This document shows positions 1 to 11,999 of a DNA stretch of 64,000 bases, one piece after another. Position numbers and translations under genes: made by a program. Source of the DNA: Pycnopodia helianthoides (taxonomy: Eukaryota; Echinodermata; Asteroidea; Forcipulatida; Asteriidae); contig CM063252.1 of NCBI GenBank assembly GCA_032158295.1, positions 15,959,952 through 16,023,951 of the forward strand, read 5' to 3'. Positions within the stretch are counted from its first letter, which is position 1, and every line of letters starts with the position of its first letter. The notes beneath the pieces are model-generated. The model ran no database searches. It was not told where the DNA came from and saw only the letters and a program-made list of their open reading frames with translations.

Positions 1-877
1 TTTGTCTGTCACTTGGTTACATTGCGATTTCACTAAGGACGTTGGATGGTCCTTTCACACAAAGTGCAGTTTGTAGAATTTTACAACCATGCTAAAAAAC
101 TGCTCTAAAACTTTTTAAAAAACCTCTAAAACTTAATCTTCCATTAGAACTGGTCCCTTTTTTTTTATCATCAGCTAATCACCAACTAATCCCGCTTAAT
201 TGGCAAGATTGCCACCTAAAATTACACAGTATGTGTAACACTGTGTATGACCGGTTCTCCGCTAATCTCCCGCTAAGCAACGACTTCTTCCAAGTAATAT
301 AAATGTCCCACTGAACAACTTAATGACAGGCGGTTCCCCCGTGCCTTGTAGTAACAAAAACCCGGCATGCAGTTGTTTACTCCTAGCCAGATGTGTCGTC
401 CATGGAGGTAACTTATCATTTTGACCGATTGTACGGTGCGGCGGGGGAGGGGGGGGGTTGCAGATTTTCTGCAGGTTTGACGGTTCCACTTGCAAATCAA
501 TTGAGATTTGTTTTCTAGCTGACAAACGTAAGAGATTGCAGTAGAAAAATTCCTAGTCATTGAGCACAGAATTACTCTTTTTATTATATATATCTTGATG
601 ACGGTAGTGACGAAGAGTATATTTGTTTTAAAGTACACACAATATGGTTCAAATCAACCAGCAGTTGGTTTTGATACTCCGAGTCGAGAAGGATATTTAT
701 CAACTACAGGAAGGATCCCAAACGTTTTGGCACAGAACTTCAAGAGATGGAAAGGTTGTGGTTGCCTGTGCTACATCATACAGTCCGAGTGACAGGGTAC
801 ATTCTCTATAATCACTCTATTTTAAACACCGACTTGAAGATCGCTGCTTTGGTTGTTGCAGAAAGAAAGAAGCCCTT
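1..877. other. Non-coding stretch, nothing recognised
   Basis: No exon with splice sites, repeat family or RNA gene could be supported here. The short open frames on both strands have no recognisable residues and overlap each other. A G-run lies near 441-458. Confidence 0.5.
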
Positions 878-1038
878 GGGCCGATTTCACAAAACTCTTC
901 CTAACTTAGGACTAGTCCTAGGCAATGCTGAGAGATAGGACTAGTCCCAAGTACTGGTCCTAACTTAGGACTAGTCCTATCTCTTAGCATTGCCTAGGAC
1001 TAGTCCTAAGTTAGGAAGAGTTTTGTGAAATCGACCCC
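878..1038. repeat. Fold-back MITE, family F1, copy 1
   Basis: The element starts with a CGATTTCACAAAACTCTTCC arm and ends with its reverse complement, so nearly the whole 160 bp folds on itself. The motif GGACTAGTCC, itself a palindrome, recurs inside each arm. No coding potential. A second copy lies 80 bp downstream, and a relative with the same ends lies at 62493-62641. Confidence 0.85.
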
Positions 1039-1117
1039 TTACTTGTGACAAAAATAGTAATAAAAAGAGGCTTCTTATACAGCACTCAAATATATCCCTT
1101 AGTGACATGATAAACCC

Positions 1118-1281
1118 TGGGGTCGATTTCACAAAACTCTTCCTAACTTAGGACTAGTCCTAGGCAATGCTAAGAGATAGGACTAGTTCTAAGTTAGAAC
1201 CAGTACTCAGGACTAGTCCTATCTCTTAGCATTGCCTAGGACTAGTCCTAAGTTAGGAAGAGTTTTGTGAAATCGACCCCA
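1118..1281. repeat. Fold-back MITE, family F1, copy 2
   Basis: Same architecture as the copy at 878-1038: termini GGGGTCGATTTCACAAAACT and its reverse complement, internal GGACTAGTCC palindromes, and a short central spacer. The two copies are very similar, so recent mobility or local duplication is likely. Confidence 0.85.
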
Positions 1282-4200
1282 GCTGGTCACATTTATGCAG
1301 AAGACCAAGCGCGCTTCAAAACGCCCGTCGAAGCTTATTTCAATGACCATGATGATGACTGCCCATACAAAGCAGCAATGTGGAAGAAGTCCAAACCAAC
1401 GGGATTCTTTACTCTCGTAGAAGTGGACTGTCGTCGTTATCATCATCATCGATCATAAATCAAATAACCATGTTCTCTTCGGAACAGCCGCCTGCAAACT
1501 GTTACAGCCACACGTGTCTGGAATTAACAGTACATGGACAGTTAACTCCAACCAAACGCACTTCAACACGGAAAGCAACATTCATTTACTGTACCCATGC
1601 ATCACTCCAAAGATCAGGAAGAATCAAATGTAATATACTCATCAATACAACAATCGTAAACATCAAACAACCAGGGTGTTTTCCTCCGGAATAATCCAAT
1701 TGTGAATTGTTTAAGAGCCACAAGCGCACGGAGCTAACAGTATCACTGAACTCCAACCGTGCATACTTCCTCACACGCAATACGCAACCTTTATTTACTG
1801 TCTCTGCATAACTCCACTAACCAGGAAGAACAAAACTTACAAACTTGTCAACACCACAGTCATAGGCATCAAAGTACTATGTTTTTTTTTCTGGAAAATC
1901 TAAAATTGTGAGTTGTTTTACGGCCACACGCACTGTCTATTACACGTTCGTGTTATTTTGTTTTGTTGTTTGATATTTTACTTAATCTTGTGTTTTTAAT
2001 GTTAATGTATTTATTGCTTAGTCTGCATATGGATAAGTTTGTGTGTGTGCACTTTCTGTAATGTATAGCCTAGATGCTGATTTAGGTATTTTTGTGAAGC
2101 GCTTTGAGGCCTTGCATATGGCTATACAAAATGCTTGTTATTATTGCTATTATAATTATATGATGGACATGACTGCATATGTTGCATACATACACTGCGT
2201 ATCAAATAGTCACAACATAAATGGGATGCTGTGGTTTTGTCCATGCATGTTTGTAATCAGTGAATGATCGCGCGCACATCAACTCTAGCAAAATATCAAG
2301 ACTTGGGATTTCACAACCATACCAATTATTGATTGTAACAACGATCATTTTTTTTTGACTCGCCTGCCGCTGTTTCCACCCGCATTCGGCGATCGGGCGA
2401 CCATAACATCAAACCCTGCATACTTTAGTCATACCACAATCGTATACATCAAACAACCACAGTGTTTTCTCTGGAATAAACCCACCTGTGAATTGTTACA
2501 CATGTCTGGAGGTAAACATGGTGTGGATGGTTGACTCTAACGAACGTACTTCCCAAACCCTACACACCATTCAGTTTACCTGCATTACTCCAAAAGACAG
2601 GAAGAATACAACTTACTCTACTTGTCACCACCACAATCGTAGACATCAGATAACCGTACTCTGGACTAATCCAAAAATTGTGAGTTGTTTTCAATTAAAA
2701 CCGATGTCAATACCGCAAATGTAGACATCCTTCAGGCAAGTTTCTCCAGAATAATCCCATTTTGAAATGTCTTACAGCCACTGACAGGTTAGAGTACCAT
2801 ATACACTCAATAGAAATTACATTGTACAACCCAAGCCATACAGACTCGTCAGTTATTACCATCACAGCGACAACCTTCTAAAATGTTGACATTAAGAAAA
2901 CTTACATCCATGTACAATTTACTTTACCACAAATGCAGCCCTACACCTATCTACAATGTATGTATCACACGCGGCCGCCCGCTGGTAGAAACGACCTTCA
3001 GTTTCCCAGAACAATCAAAACAATTGGAGTTGTTTACAGCCAGCCTTGGAGTGCAAGAGTAAAACATATAAATTCCATGTGGACTGTCCTTTAAAAAAAT
3101 TTTTTTTAAATGCAGCGAGAAGCAACTGAAGGAGAATTCGCATCACAACATCATCTTGATAATCCTTTTAAAAAGCAAGAACGCATCGTCGTTTCCTCCA
3201 GTTTCCCTCGCAACAACACTCTTCCTCCTCCTCCTCTGGTCTCATCCTCGTTTGCGTCCTCGGCAGCGAGGAATTGAATCAGTTGCTCCCCAGCGGACGA
3301 CGGTTACCCGGCTGTCCCTGGTTGCCGTCAGCGTCCAGTCACAAAAAATCTGACGCTGCAAATACTCTGCATAATTTATGACAATCCGAACAATGGTGAG
3401 CTCCGGAACAAAAGAGCTATCAATATATATTTGTGGTGGCTAGCAAGGTTTTATGAAAAAAAATAATAACAATAGAATGCAATCTCCGGCTACAACAATA
3501 GTCTGCATAACTCACAACACCTCCTGACTTTTACATCAACAAAAAAAAGGAAGACTCTTCTGACAGTAAATTTACGCACGGTCCAGCGTGTCTACTACAT
3601 TGCACTTCATACATGTATCTAGGTGCATACAATGGACATACAGGCAAGACTAATAGTTAAATTAAAAACAGCCTGAGTATTCATTTTATTCAAGCTGTTT
3701 TTTTTCATTTACAAAGATGTGCATGGATTGAATGAAAGTTATATAACATTTTTCACATAATTACACTCATTATTAAACAAATTGCACGTTTAGACGTTAA
3801 GACCTTTTGCATCATCGGGACAAATCACACCTCATTTAAGCCTTTCACATCATCCACCACGCCTGCGGCCAAATTGTCCCTCTGCGCATAATTCGGAGGA
3901 AGGGCAACTCAACTGCTGCGAGAGGGGACGGTGACAGCAGGCCGACACTGGCACCATCTGCACATAGAAGGTCACGGAATATACATTAATAGATTAGAGA
4001 GGTGTTTTTTGGGAGTGCAGTTGATGTGACTGGAATGACGGATGCAATGTCCCAATCGATTGACTTGAAACACAATGGGAATTGCGTGCCCGCTCGGAAT
4101 TCCTCCACATTACTGAAACAGAACAATTGGATGATTTGGATGTACATGTAGGCTCCGTACTTGATGGTTATCTTGTTTTTTAAAGCATTACTGTGCAATC

Positions 4201-4290
4201 TGGAGCATTCTAAATGGTTTTATTTGGGTGATTTTTGTGAATGTGATTTGAAATCTTTTTTTTCTTCTTCAAAATATTGTTAGGAAGGAA
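1282..4290. other. Non-coding stretch with degenerate local repeats
   Basis: No gene can be supported. From about 1440 to 3070 a loosely repeated block recurs roughly every 230-300 bp (near 1480, 1690, 2460, 2740). It holds phrases such as CATCAAACAACCA followed by tCTGGAATAA and tgtGAATTGTTTACAGCC. It looks like an old, diverged tandem or interspersed repeat, but the unit is too decayed to delimit. Confidence 0.4.
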
Positions 4291-4299
4291 CTATAATTA

Positions 4300-4420
4300 A
4301 ATAGTCAACATTTGCGGGTACAACCATGTGTAAATCTCTTTTGGGAGAAGTGGTGGCTCTGAAAACAGCTGGTGTGGTCTCGACGTTTCGAGCAGTATAC
4401 TCTGCTCGTCTTCAGGATAT
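4300..4420 (+). repeat. Penelope-like terminal fragment, copy 1
   Basis: This segment begins near TTTGCGGGTACAACCATGTG and ends with GGTCTCGACGTTTCGAGCAG then TATACTCTGCTCGTCTTCAGG. It recurs at 15185-15304, 41495-41607 and, inverted, at 34920-35075. On the minus strand the end reads CTGAAGA, a stem-loop, then GAAAC, resembling a minimal hammerhead ribozyme core as known from Penelope-like retroelements. The family assignment is inference; no reverse transcriptase is present. Confidence 0.5.
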
Positions 4421-4934
4421 TGTCATTTATTTGTTTGCGTATCGGCCGTGATTCGTGCGTATCGGCACGCAATTTAAGCGCATCAGCCTGCTATGCTAGC
4501 TTGTGCATGAGGAGAACCCATATATCTAATAATAAATATAATAATAATAATCTTGATCCGTCAAATTGATGCTCCAGGCACTTTTTCAGAAACAGATAAT
4601 TGAGTTATTTGTATCAATATCATGCAAGCTCATTATTACCTCCTCCCCCATCCCCTAAGGTTGGGGGACGAACAATGCAGGATGAAAACATTACACTTCT
4701 ACACCACTCAGAGAATGCAACATCTTGAAATATTTTCAAGGCTCATGAGCTACGTCTTAATTCAATCAACAATAACTGGGACTTGTGCAGTCAAAGCGGA
4801 CATATCCTAGTAGCTAGATCAAAGAGCTTTACAACATTATTATTATCCCTGTTCATCGGGCATACTTTTAGAGGTCGTTCAGACACAGTTACTAAAGTCG
4901 GTTTTAAGGCAGTTTTAACTCATTCGGGGTTTAA

Positions 4935-5267
4935 AGGCCCTGTACACTATTGGTAAGATCGAAAAAACAAAATGTTCACAGATTCACACATAACTTACAT
5001 GATTTAAAGTAAGTAATGGTAGAAAGGGTTCCTTAAAGTATTTCTGCCTAAAATGCTATCGTTTCTGAGAAACGAGTAAAACAATAGTAATTATCGCGTG
5101 CGATAATTTGAAAAAACAGAAAACACATAAGATCTCTTTTCACTATTTTCTCGTGACCTCGACCAATTGAGCTCAAACTTTCACAGGTTTGTTTGTTCAT
5201 GCATATGTTTAATCACACAAAATGTGGACACTGATTTTTGAGCCGTTACCAAAAGTGTACAATACCT
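4935..5267. mobile_element. TTAA-flanked MITE, family K3, copy 1
   Basis: The element runs from AGGCCCTGTACACTATTGG to CCAAAAGTGTACAATACCT with TTAA on both sides (4931-4934 and 5268-5271). The centre holds a palindromic ATTATCGCGTGCGATAAT-type core. It is non-autonomous, with no transposase. Its interior resembles families K1 and K2. A second copy in the other orientation lies at 30853-31179. Confidence 0.8.
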
Positions 5268-5279
5268 TTAACTCTGTGT

Positions 5280-8160
5280 GTCTGAACGCTCTTAAAACTT
5301 AACCGAATCGAGTTGAACTCGAATGATTTATATCGATCGGCGAGGGTGGTTTATCGCTAAACCACTTCGGGTTTATCCTTCAGCAAGGTGTGTGGACAGA
5401 ATAAAGTTAACCACATCCGGTGACCCAGGACGTGTGAAACGCCATAAATTGTGAAAGCGCGCATCTTTTGTACACGTTTATGTAAATGCAGGGTTTTATG
5501 TAAATGTAGTGGATGTTGTAGTGTTGGGTTGCGGTGCTGTTTGATCTCTTAAAACCAAAGATAAACCGTATCGGGTTTAACTTCGATCTGTCGGAACACA
5601 AGGGAGTCTTCTTTTTACGACCAACCCCGCTGCTCGTAAAGTTAAACCGGTTCGGGTCTAACTTTAGTACGCTGTCTGAACATGGCCTTAGTCCATTCCT
5701 TTAAGATTCTTCAGTGCAGTGAGTGTTTTGGTAAACACCCTCCCCCAAAATAAGACCGAGGAAAAAAAACATCGTCTATTAAACATGACTTTCCTTGTTG
5801 GTCGACTTCCCCGGTAGCCATGCGTACTGTCTAGTGTCTGGTTAAAGAAATGTCCCCCGATTGTTCTGAGAGAGTTTTACAGTGGTTAAACTCTAATTGT
5901 TCAATTGTCCACGAGCGGATGTAGGGTCTAACGGCCTTGACAGACAAATAATGTATTGTTTCCCTGATTCATAATTTCTTTATTAGGGGGGACTAAATCC
6001 CCCCAACCCTGATTGTAGAACAGCCGTTTAAATTAAAGGGGTGGACCGGGAGGGAGTGTACAAAAGTAATGTTATCTGGGTTCTGCACACGCTCAAGCTG
6101 ACGTACATGTATTTGGGCCGATACGAGCAAATTGTGGGGCAATACGCTAAACCAAAAATAATAACTTCTTCTTTTTTTTGTAGTAAGATTAAATTCATTA
6201 CAAAAATATTTTAAAACTCCAGATTGCATACATGTACATGTAGTAGAGGTTTTAGAACCAAACAATAACATCAAGTACACAATATTCAAAGGACCTTGTT
6301 TCAATTCAGCATGCTTCGGCCAAACTTAGGAGGTCAGAATGCCCCCCCCCCCCCCCCCCCCCCCCCCCCGCTTTGAAAACTCCTGGAAGAACCCCTGGTC
6401 TTGTACCTTATGTGCGATGGACCTCATGCACTGGCATCAGCCCGGTGCTACCTTCGAGGTAAAACGATGATGAAACAATGGAAAAATTGCACAACTGTGT
6501 AAAGCACGGCGCACAGGACGGGCCAATGAGCAACAGCCTCCTTCTTTTTAACCTCTCCGTGAGGGCGCCCCACTCCAGTGCCATTTGGTGCGTTCAAAGG
6601 TCAAAGGTCAACAGAAATAAAGATCACATTTCTCGTTTGTTGCACTGGTCGTGGCCCTGTGGTATCCCTTCAAAAGTTGTCCCATAGACTATTAAGATTT
6701 TGCCACGGGAAGTGCCCCTTTGCAAAATGAAAATGGCCTCGCCCTCTCATAGATGAAAGTTCAGGCCTGCCAGCAGACGCAGCGCCTTTAACATGTTTAG
6801 GAACGTAATATTAGAAACTTCCCACCAGTAAATTTGATTACAAATTCAGTGGGGAGGGGGGAGGGGGGGGGCACCAAGCTTCTGAAGAAAAACAAGTGCA
6901 GGAATTAAAAAGCATTTTGGATTCCTGTGGTCGTTGTGAAGTTACAAGTAAACATGGAATTTCCTGTGTGCGTTCGTTCCTTTCACTTTCAACCAGACTG
7001 ATGGGGTACAGAGGAGAGAGGGGGAGGGGGGGGGGAGCCTGGGGTGTGTCTACTAGCAGTTCAAGTTTGGAACGGCCACAGGGGGGTCATCAAGGGTTAC
7101 CTGTAGTGAATTATGACAGAAGCAAGGTGGGCATCTCCAGAGAGAGAGAGGACAATGAAATCAGTCGCCTGCTTTATGGGGGGGGGGCCATTTTCATTTT
7201 GTAAAGGTCTATGGGAACGTTTTGACGGGGCACCAAGGCCAAGACTAGGGCAACAGAGGCCATGGCCTCCGTGGCCTCCGTGTAGTTCCGGGCCTGACAT
7301 GCTACGTGCGCATGGACCCTCACTTGTGGTGCGGTGATCAACTAGAAGTAAATGTTTTAATTAACGCACTTCCAACGGATCAACGGAACCATAAGCTTCA
7401 ACTTGTCCGGGTTGGTTTTCATTTTGCATGTCATGATTCCATTCGCCACGCTTTTTTATGCGCGGTGTATAGTCTGCATCATCTGATGACAAAACGATGC
7501 CCAGATTAGCGTGCACAGCGCTCGGTAACAAAATGATGCATCTCAAATTAACACCCAACGAAAGTGAAAATAAAAAGAGAGAGGGGGGGGGGGGTTGAAC
7601 TGCCATCAATCCATTCGGAATTTTAAAAACCCGACACTTCCTTCCCTGTCAACTGGCAGCAAACTTTCTCCACCACACATTCACAGTTTTAGTTTCATAA
7701 TCACGTTTCCTACGTGTCTATAATTGACATCTGCAATTAAACACAAACAAACAGGAAAGAAAGAAAAAAAAAGCCAAACCGCAGCAGTCGGCTTTCCTCC
7801 TCAATGGGAGTTTACTCAGCTCGTTTTTTATTTTGTTGTCGAGGAGTGGAAGTTAACGTCGTCGGGGGAAAGACCATTCTGAGAGGATATGTTTATTACG
7901 AGTCTTGTTAAAACAGGAAAGCCCCCTCTCAATGTGGACTTCCTGTAAGCGGCCACGCCCGTCGTTGTTATTTCATTTATTTTTTATGCGCGGCGCTTGT
8001 AATTAGTATCTTTTGTTTCTAGGCTTGCGTGTGTACACTGTAGGCTTTTAATTGGAGAGTGTTTACATCTGTGGTGGATATATAGAGGAGGAGGAGGGGG
8101 GGAGAAATTACAGATTAAAGTACTTTAGATAAGATGAGGGTATGGCTGTGGTTACATGAT
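5280..8160. other. Non-coding stretch with simple-sequence tracts
   Basis: No gene is supported. The stretch contains a 28-base C run (6342-6369), G-rich tracts near 6851-6870 and 7019-7036, and partial copies of repeat R (ends with CAGGCCTG; phrase GGGGCACCAAGGCCAAGAC) at about 6690-6765 and 7165-7295. The region 5270-5680 has several inverted phrases around CCGAATCGAGTT and GTTAAACCGGTTCGGG, suggesting an old fold-back element. Confidence 0.45.
6342..6369 (+). repeat. Poly-C run of 28 bases
   Basis: An uninterrupted run of 28 C on the plus strand, G on the minus strand. Such runs are prone to polymerase slippage, so the length should be treated as approximate. Confidence 0.9.
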
Positions 8161-8167
8161 GATTTAA

Positions 8168-8553
8168 AGGAACATTACAGAATTGGTGAGAACAAAACTT
8201 GTAAAATATATTTTTGATCACAGATTTACATAAAACTTACACGGTCTAATCATGATGATAGTAGAAAACATCCCTTGAAATATTTCTGTCTGAAATGCCA
8301 TATTTGATGAGAAATGAATAAACTATTTTTCCGATTGGAGTTTATCGCTCAGTGAGCGTTTTATTCATGTGTTGAACCTATATGATTTCCGTGCAAATGT
8401 GTCATCGGTTTTTCACTATTTTCTCGTGACCCAGACGGCCGATCGATCTCAAACTTCTACAGGTTTGTCAGTTTATGTATATGGTGGATTACATAAAGTG
8501 CTTGCACTGCCAGCAACTGTTTTGTTAGCAAAAACCAATTCTGTAATGTTCCT
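8168..8553. mobile_element. TTAA-flanked MITE, family K1, copy 1
   Basis: The ends are AGGAACATTACAGAATTGG and CCAATTCTGTAATGTTCCT, flanked by TTAA on the left and TTCA on the right (one mutation). The centre has the palindrome CGCTCAGTGAGCG. No coding capacity. Seven copies of this family occur in the window, the most abundant element here. Confidence 0.88.
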
Positions 8554-8855
8554 TTCAAGATTGCCAAATTAAGATGAGTTGTTTTTCTAAGTCCTGATTT
8601 TCTTTCAACTTCCAATCCTTGCAAAATTCCAATGAATGTCTGATGAGTAAGAAGCTTCTTGTTCAATTTGAGGGTAGGTATTTTAAAACAAAATTGTATT
8701 ATTTATTTGATTTGTTTACACTTCTTTACTGGCGCAACACTACAAACAGAACAATACAAGGAATAAAAAGATAACAAAGCAAAAACAAATATTTATATAC
8801 ACGGAATAAACCATACTTGCATCAAAATTGTTAGGCAATATTTCCTGCTTAAACA

Positions 8856-9217
8856 CAGGGCTCGAATTTGACACTGGACCACAGGCCCGAGGCCAGTGAT
8901 TTTAGCATTGGGCCAGTAAACTCATGACCGGACAAGTCCAACGGTCTTGTGGTTTCAATTCAATAACAATTCATGTACATGTACCTCACTATTTATCTTG
9001 AACAGAAACAAATAATGTTCAAATGTTGACTTTGAGTATAATGACTTGAAATATACTTAATACCCTTAAAGACAAATGAGGTAAATCTTCTCATATGTCT
9101 TGTGCTTATTCAATTCTCAGTTTGAATCTGGTCTTGTAAAATTATTTCTGGTCCAGTAAACATTTTGTGATACAAGTCCTGTGGTCTTGTGGATTTTTCC
9201 CCAAAATTCGAGCCCTG
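8856..9217. mobile_element. hAT-like MITE, family G1, empty-site copy
   Basis: The termini are CAGGGCTCGAATTTGACA and its near reverse complement ending AATTCGAGCCCTG. The flanking 5 bp AAACA is repeated on both sides (8851-8855, 9218-9222). It sits inside the right end of an H2 element, whose sequence rejoins correctly if one AAACA is removed, which supports the duplication. A paralogue at 60569-61700 carries an extra 748-bp insert at the TTAA that is intact here (9057-9060). Confidence 0.78.
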
Positions 9218-9222
9218 AAACA

Positions 9223-10485
9223 GCTCTATGAAATTGGGCCCTGGTCTGATGCACACTTGCATGTACTATTGTATCCCTATTTGGACGAACCTTTTTCTAG
9301 ACTTAAATCGCCCCAAATAATCTCCTGCGAGTGGTTTTTCTTTTAGACCTGCCGTTTCGAATCCATTCAGCATTACAGCGCCGGTGCAAGTCTGTCGTTT
9401 GTCAGCTTGAGAGAAAACCATGATGGGCAGAAATCGCGGTTATTTTGTTCAGAATGTCATTTCACACTATCCAGATTGTTCCAGCATTGATCAACAATCA
9501 TATAATCTCACTTCTGGTGAGCGTGGATCAGGGCGCCTTGGCGAAATGAAAAAAGGAAGTGAAACAGAAAAAAATGTATTACAGAAAAAAAAGAGGCAGC
9601 AAATTTTTAAGTTGGGTAATTTGTGTTTCTTGAAAATGTCAGGAAATATTTCCCAGGAAGACCTCCATGTTTTTTTTAACCCCCTTTTTTATTTTTTGGT
9701 TGCAAAAATCACTTATTCGGGGTTCTGCTCAAAGTGGTTGGTGCCGGAAAACCTGACCACCACACATTTTCAAAATATTTTAAATCAAACTTGCAATTTC
9801 TGTTCGAAGGTCTTCAACGAAATGTAATGTTGTGTTTTCTTACCAATAAAAAAAATGGTATCCAAAGCCTTAAAATTGACTTACTTCTTTGGTTTGAGTC
9901 TATTTTCATGATGTACCATTGTAACTGATCCATCTTGCAATGGTAACTTAGCAGTTAGAGACTTTACAGGTTAACACTCTTGATGATGGTTAAGTGCGTA
10001 TGTGTCGGACAAGCCACTGAACATGGAAATACATGGAACGGTGTCCCATCCCATCTACTGACCACAGTCAATGGTGCTTAACTTAGCAGTTTTATACGCT
10101 TAGCTCAATTCCATTGTGCTTCGTATGTGTCACAGTCTGGGACAACCTCCCTGGCATGATCCTACAGGGCCATCCCCCCGACCCCCCGGTCAAAAAAAAG
10201 TGGACAATATCCCCAACATCCTCACCGGGATCTACGCCAGCGCACGCTATGCTTTGATCAGTTTGGCAGTGTCACATTCAAGTAGGTGATTCGCGGTTTG
10301 ACCGATCCCATGGTTTGGTCCGACAGGCCCAGCTGGTTGATTTTGATGAGTTTTCTGGTGTCTCCAAAAAGGAGATCCTCTTTTAAGCCGAGACAAGTCT
10401 AGTAACCGGTGTTTAGCATGTACAACGTCAACAGGCAAAGCAGCCCGATACAAGTTGCACCAAGGGATCTCAGACCAAGGGGTCT
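9223..10485. other. Non-coding stretch, nothing recognised
   Basis: After the H2 end fragment at 9222-9243 I see no repeat I can delimit and no exon. A 135-codon open frame at 9420-9827 has low-complexity lysine-rich runs and no recognisable domain, and is not supported as a gene. Confidence 0.45.
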
Positions 10486-10489
10486 ATCA

Positions 10490-10820
10490 AGACCGTATCC
10501 GAATTGGCGGCTACAGCTACAGCTACGACTGTTGCTAACGGTGTTGCTAAGGATGTTCCTACACTTCAGGTCTGGAATTTCATCTTGGAGAGGGCAAGGC
10601 CATTTTCGTTTTGCAAAGGGCACTTCCATTGAAAAATCTTAAAGTCTGTGGGAAACTTTTTTAAAAAGGGGCACCGAGGCCAAGACCAGGGGGCAACAGA
10701 GGCCACTGGCTTCCATGGCTTCCGTGTAACTCCTGGCCTGGTGCTTCAATGCATGTTGACGCTGAAATCTAGCCGTACTAGCCGTAGCGTAGTATAGCCG
10801 CCAACTCGGACACGGCCTCA
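10490..10820. mobile_element. MITE family T with nested R element
   Basis: The outer element begins CCGTATCCGAATTGGCGGCT, is rich in GGCTACAGCTAC-type phrases, and ends with the complementary GTATAGCCGCCAACTCGGAC. It is split by an R element at 10567-10740. Related copies without the insert lie at 17845-17975 and 42865-43008, and a fragment lies near 44060-44180. Confidence 0.7.
10567..10740. mobile_element. MITE family R, copy nested in T
   Basis: It starts CAGGTCTGGAATTTCATC and ends TGTAACTCCTGGCCTG. The interior carries GGCACTTCCATTGAAAAATC and GGGGCACCGAGGCCAAGACC. It interrupts the T element between 10490 and 10820, so it is the younger insertion. Another near-complete copy is at 23079-23246; partial copies lie near 6690, 7165, 12690, 22960, 33880 and 63110. 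Confidence 0.75.
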
Positions 10821-11005
10821 GACCAGGGGGTCAACGCCATCCCGAAAGAAGGGTTATGGAATAGTAACCGGACCCAATCAATATCAACGTCGAGCTAATC
10901 AACTTGGAGGTGCAGTACCCCGACTATTAAACGGTGATCTCTCGCGCTCCCGAACCAGATCCCACGTAGAACCACAGTGCGTGCCACATCTTAAAGGGTT
11001 ACATC

Positions 11006-11024
11006 GGGGGGGGGGGGGGGGGGG
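11006..11024 (+). repeat. Poly-G run of 19 bases
   Basis: An uninterrupted G tract. Similar long G or C tracts occur at 6342, 13454, 15411, 17363, 22815, 33989, 40422, 56275 and 57778, so they are a general feature of this DNA. Confidence 0.9.
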
Positions 11025-11767
11025 CTAGGGATTTATCTTGACAGGCCATGGCCATTCGTGACAAAGCTGTCGAATCTAAACCCCAGGAAAGGTAGGGTTT
11101 ACTGGGGTTTAATAGCTTGAATCCACCGCTGGCCGTTTCAATGACGCACTTATGACGCACGGCGGGGGGATTACCGGCCCGGGGTTCACTTTCTTTCCCA
11201 AACAAGTTCCCCTACTAGTGAAAAATAGTTCCAAGACAACGAAAGACTAAACGCGATGAGGGCGTTAACGGAAAACTTACTGATCTTTCATTTTCATACC
11301 GTATAACTTTAAGCGTGTTTCCAAGAATCTGGAACATAGTATCTGCAAGATGCACATTCATGAATCTTAAACAAACTGTTCTTAAGAGGCAAAGTATACC
11401 TCGGGTTTTTGGAACCAATCGATTGTTTTAATCATAAATAAGTATTCATAAATACCTGGGACAGTTTATCCATTCTGATTGGACGAGAGGACATCACGTG
11501 GGGGTGTTTAAACGGACGATATAACACCGGCTAGAAGTGTTTAAAACATGGCCTGGCAACTTTTTGTCAAAGAGGGCGCTATCACGTTTGCGCGGAGCGC
11601 GCAAATTTGGTAAGCCGCATAGTTTCCTTTGCGCAAGTTCGAAAATTGCGCGACGCGGTTTTTCTACACGCATAGAAATTCAACGCCGAGTCGAGGTGAG
11701 CTAGGCTAAACTGTCAGATTTGTTCTCAACTTTTACAGGGTTTTGGGATATTTTTAGGGAAAGGTAT

Positions 11768-11938
11768 TTATGAATGGGAATCAAAGTGTGTTGAATCGGT
11801 TTTAAACTAGTGTTTAAACCCGCCGAGGCCTGGATCTTGATATCACCTCGACTTCGTCTCGGTGATATTATCAAGAACCAGGCCTCGGCGGGTTTAAACC
11901 ACTAGTTTAAAACCTCTTCACCACACATTGATTCCCTT
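11768..11938. repeat. Fold-back hairpin with CTCGACTTCGTCTCGG loop
   Basis: The arms contain TTAAACCCGCCGAGGCCTGG and its complement, extended outward to about 11768 and 11938 with some mismatches. The apex CTCGACTTCGTCTCGG closely matches the apex of two hairpins at 46567-46734 and 59080-59213 whose arms are unrelated. No coding potential. Confidence 0.8.
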
Positions 11939-11999
11939 ATTGTCGTCAAGTTACTGGATCACAAATTATTGATTTGTGCATTCCTAATAACAGACGTTA

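Noticed and set aside
9420..9827. 135-codon plus-strand frame
   Set aside because: Composition is driven by A/T runs (KKGSETEKN, KKKRQQ). No domain or splice structure was recognised.
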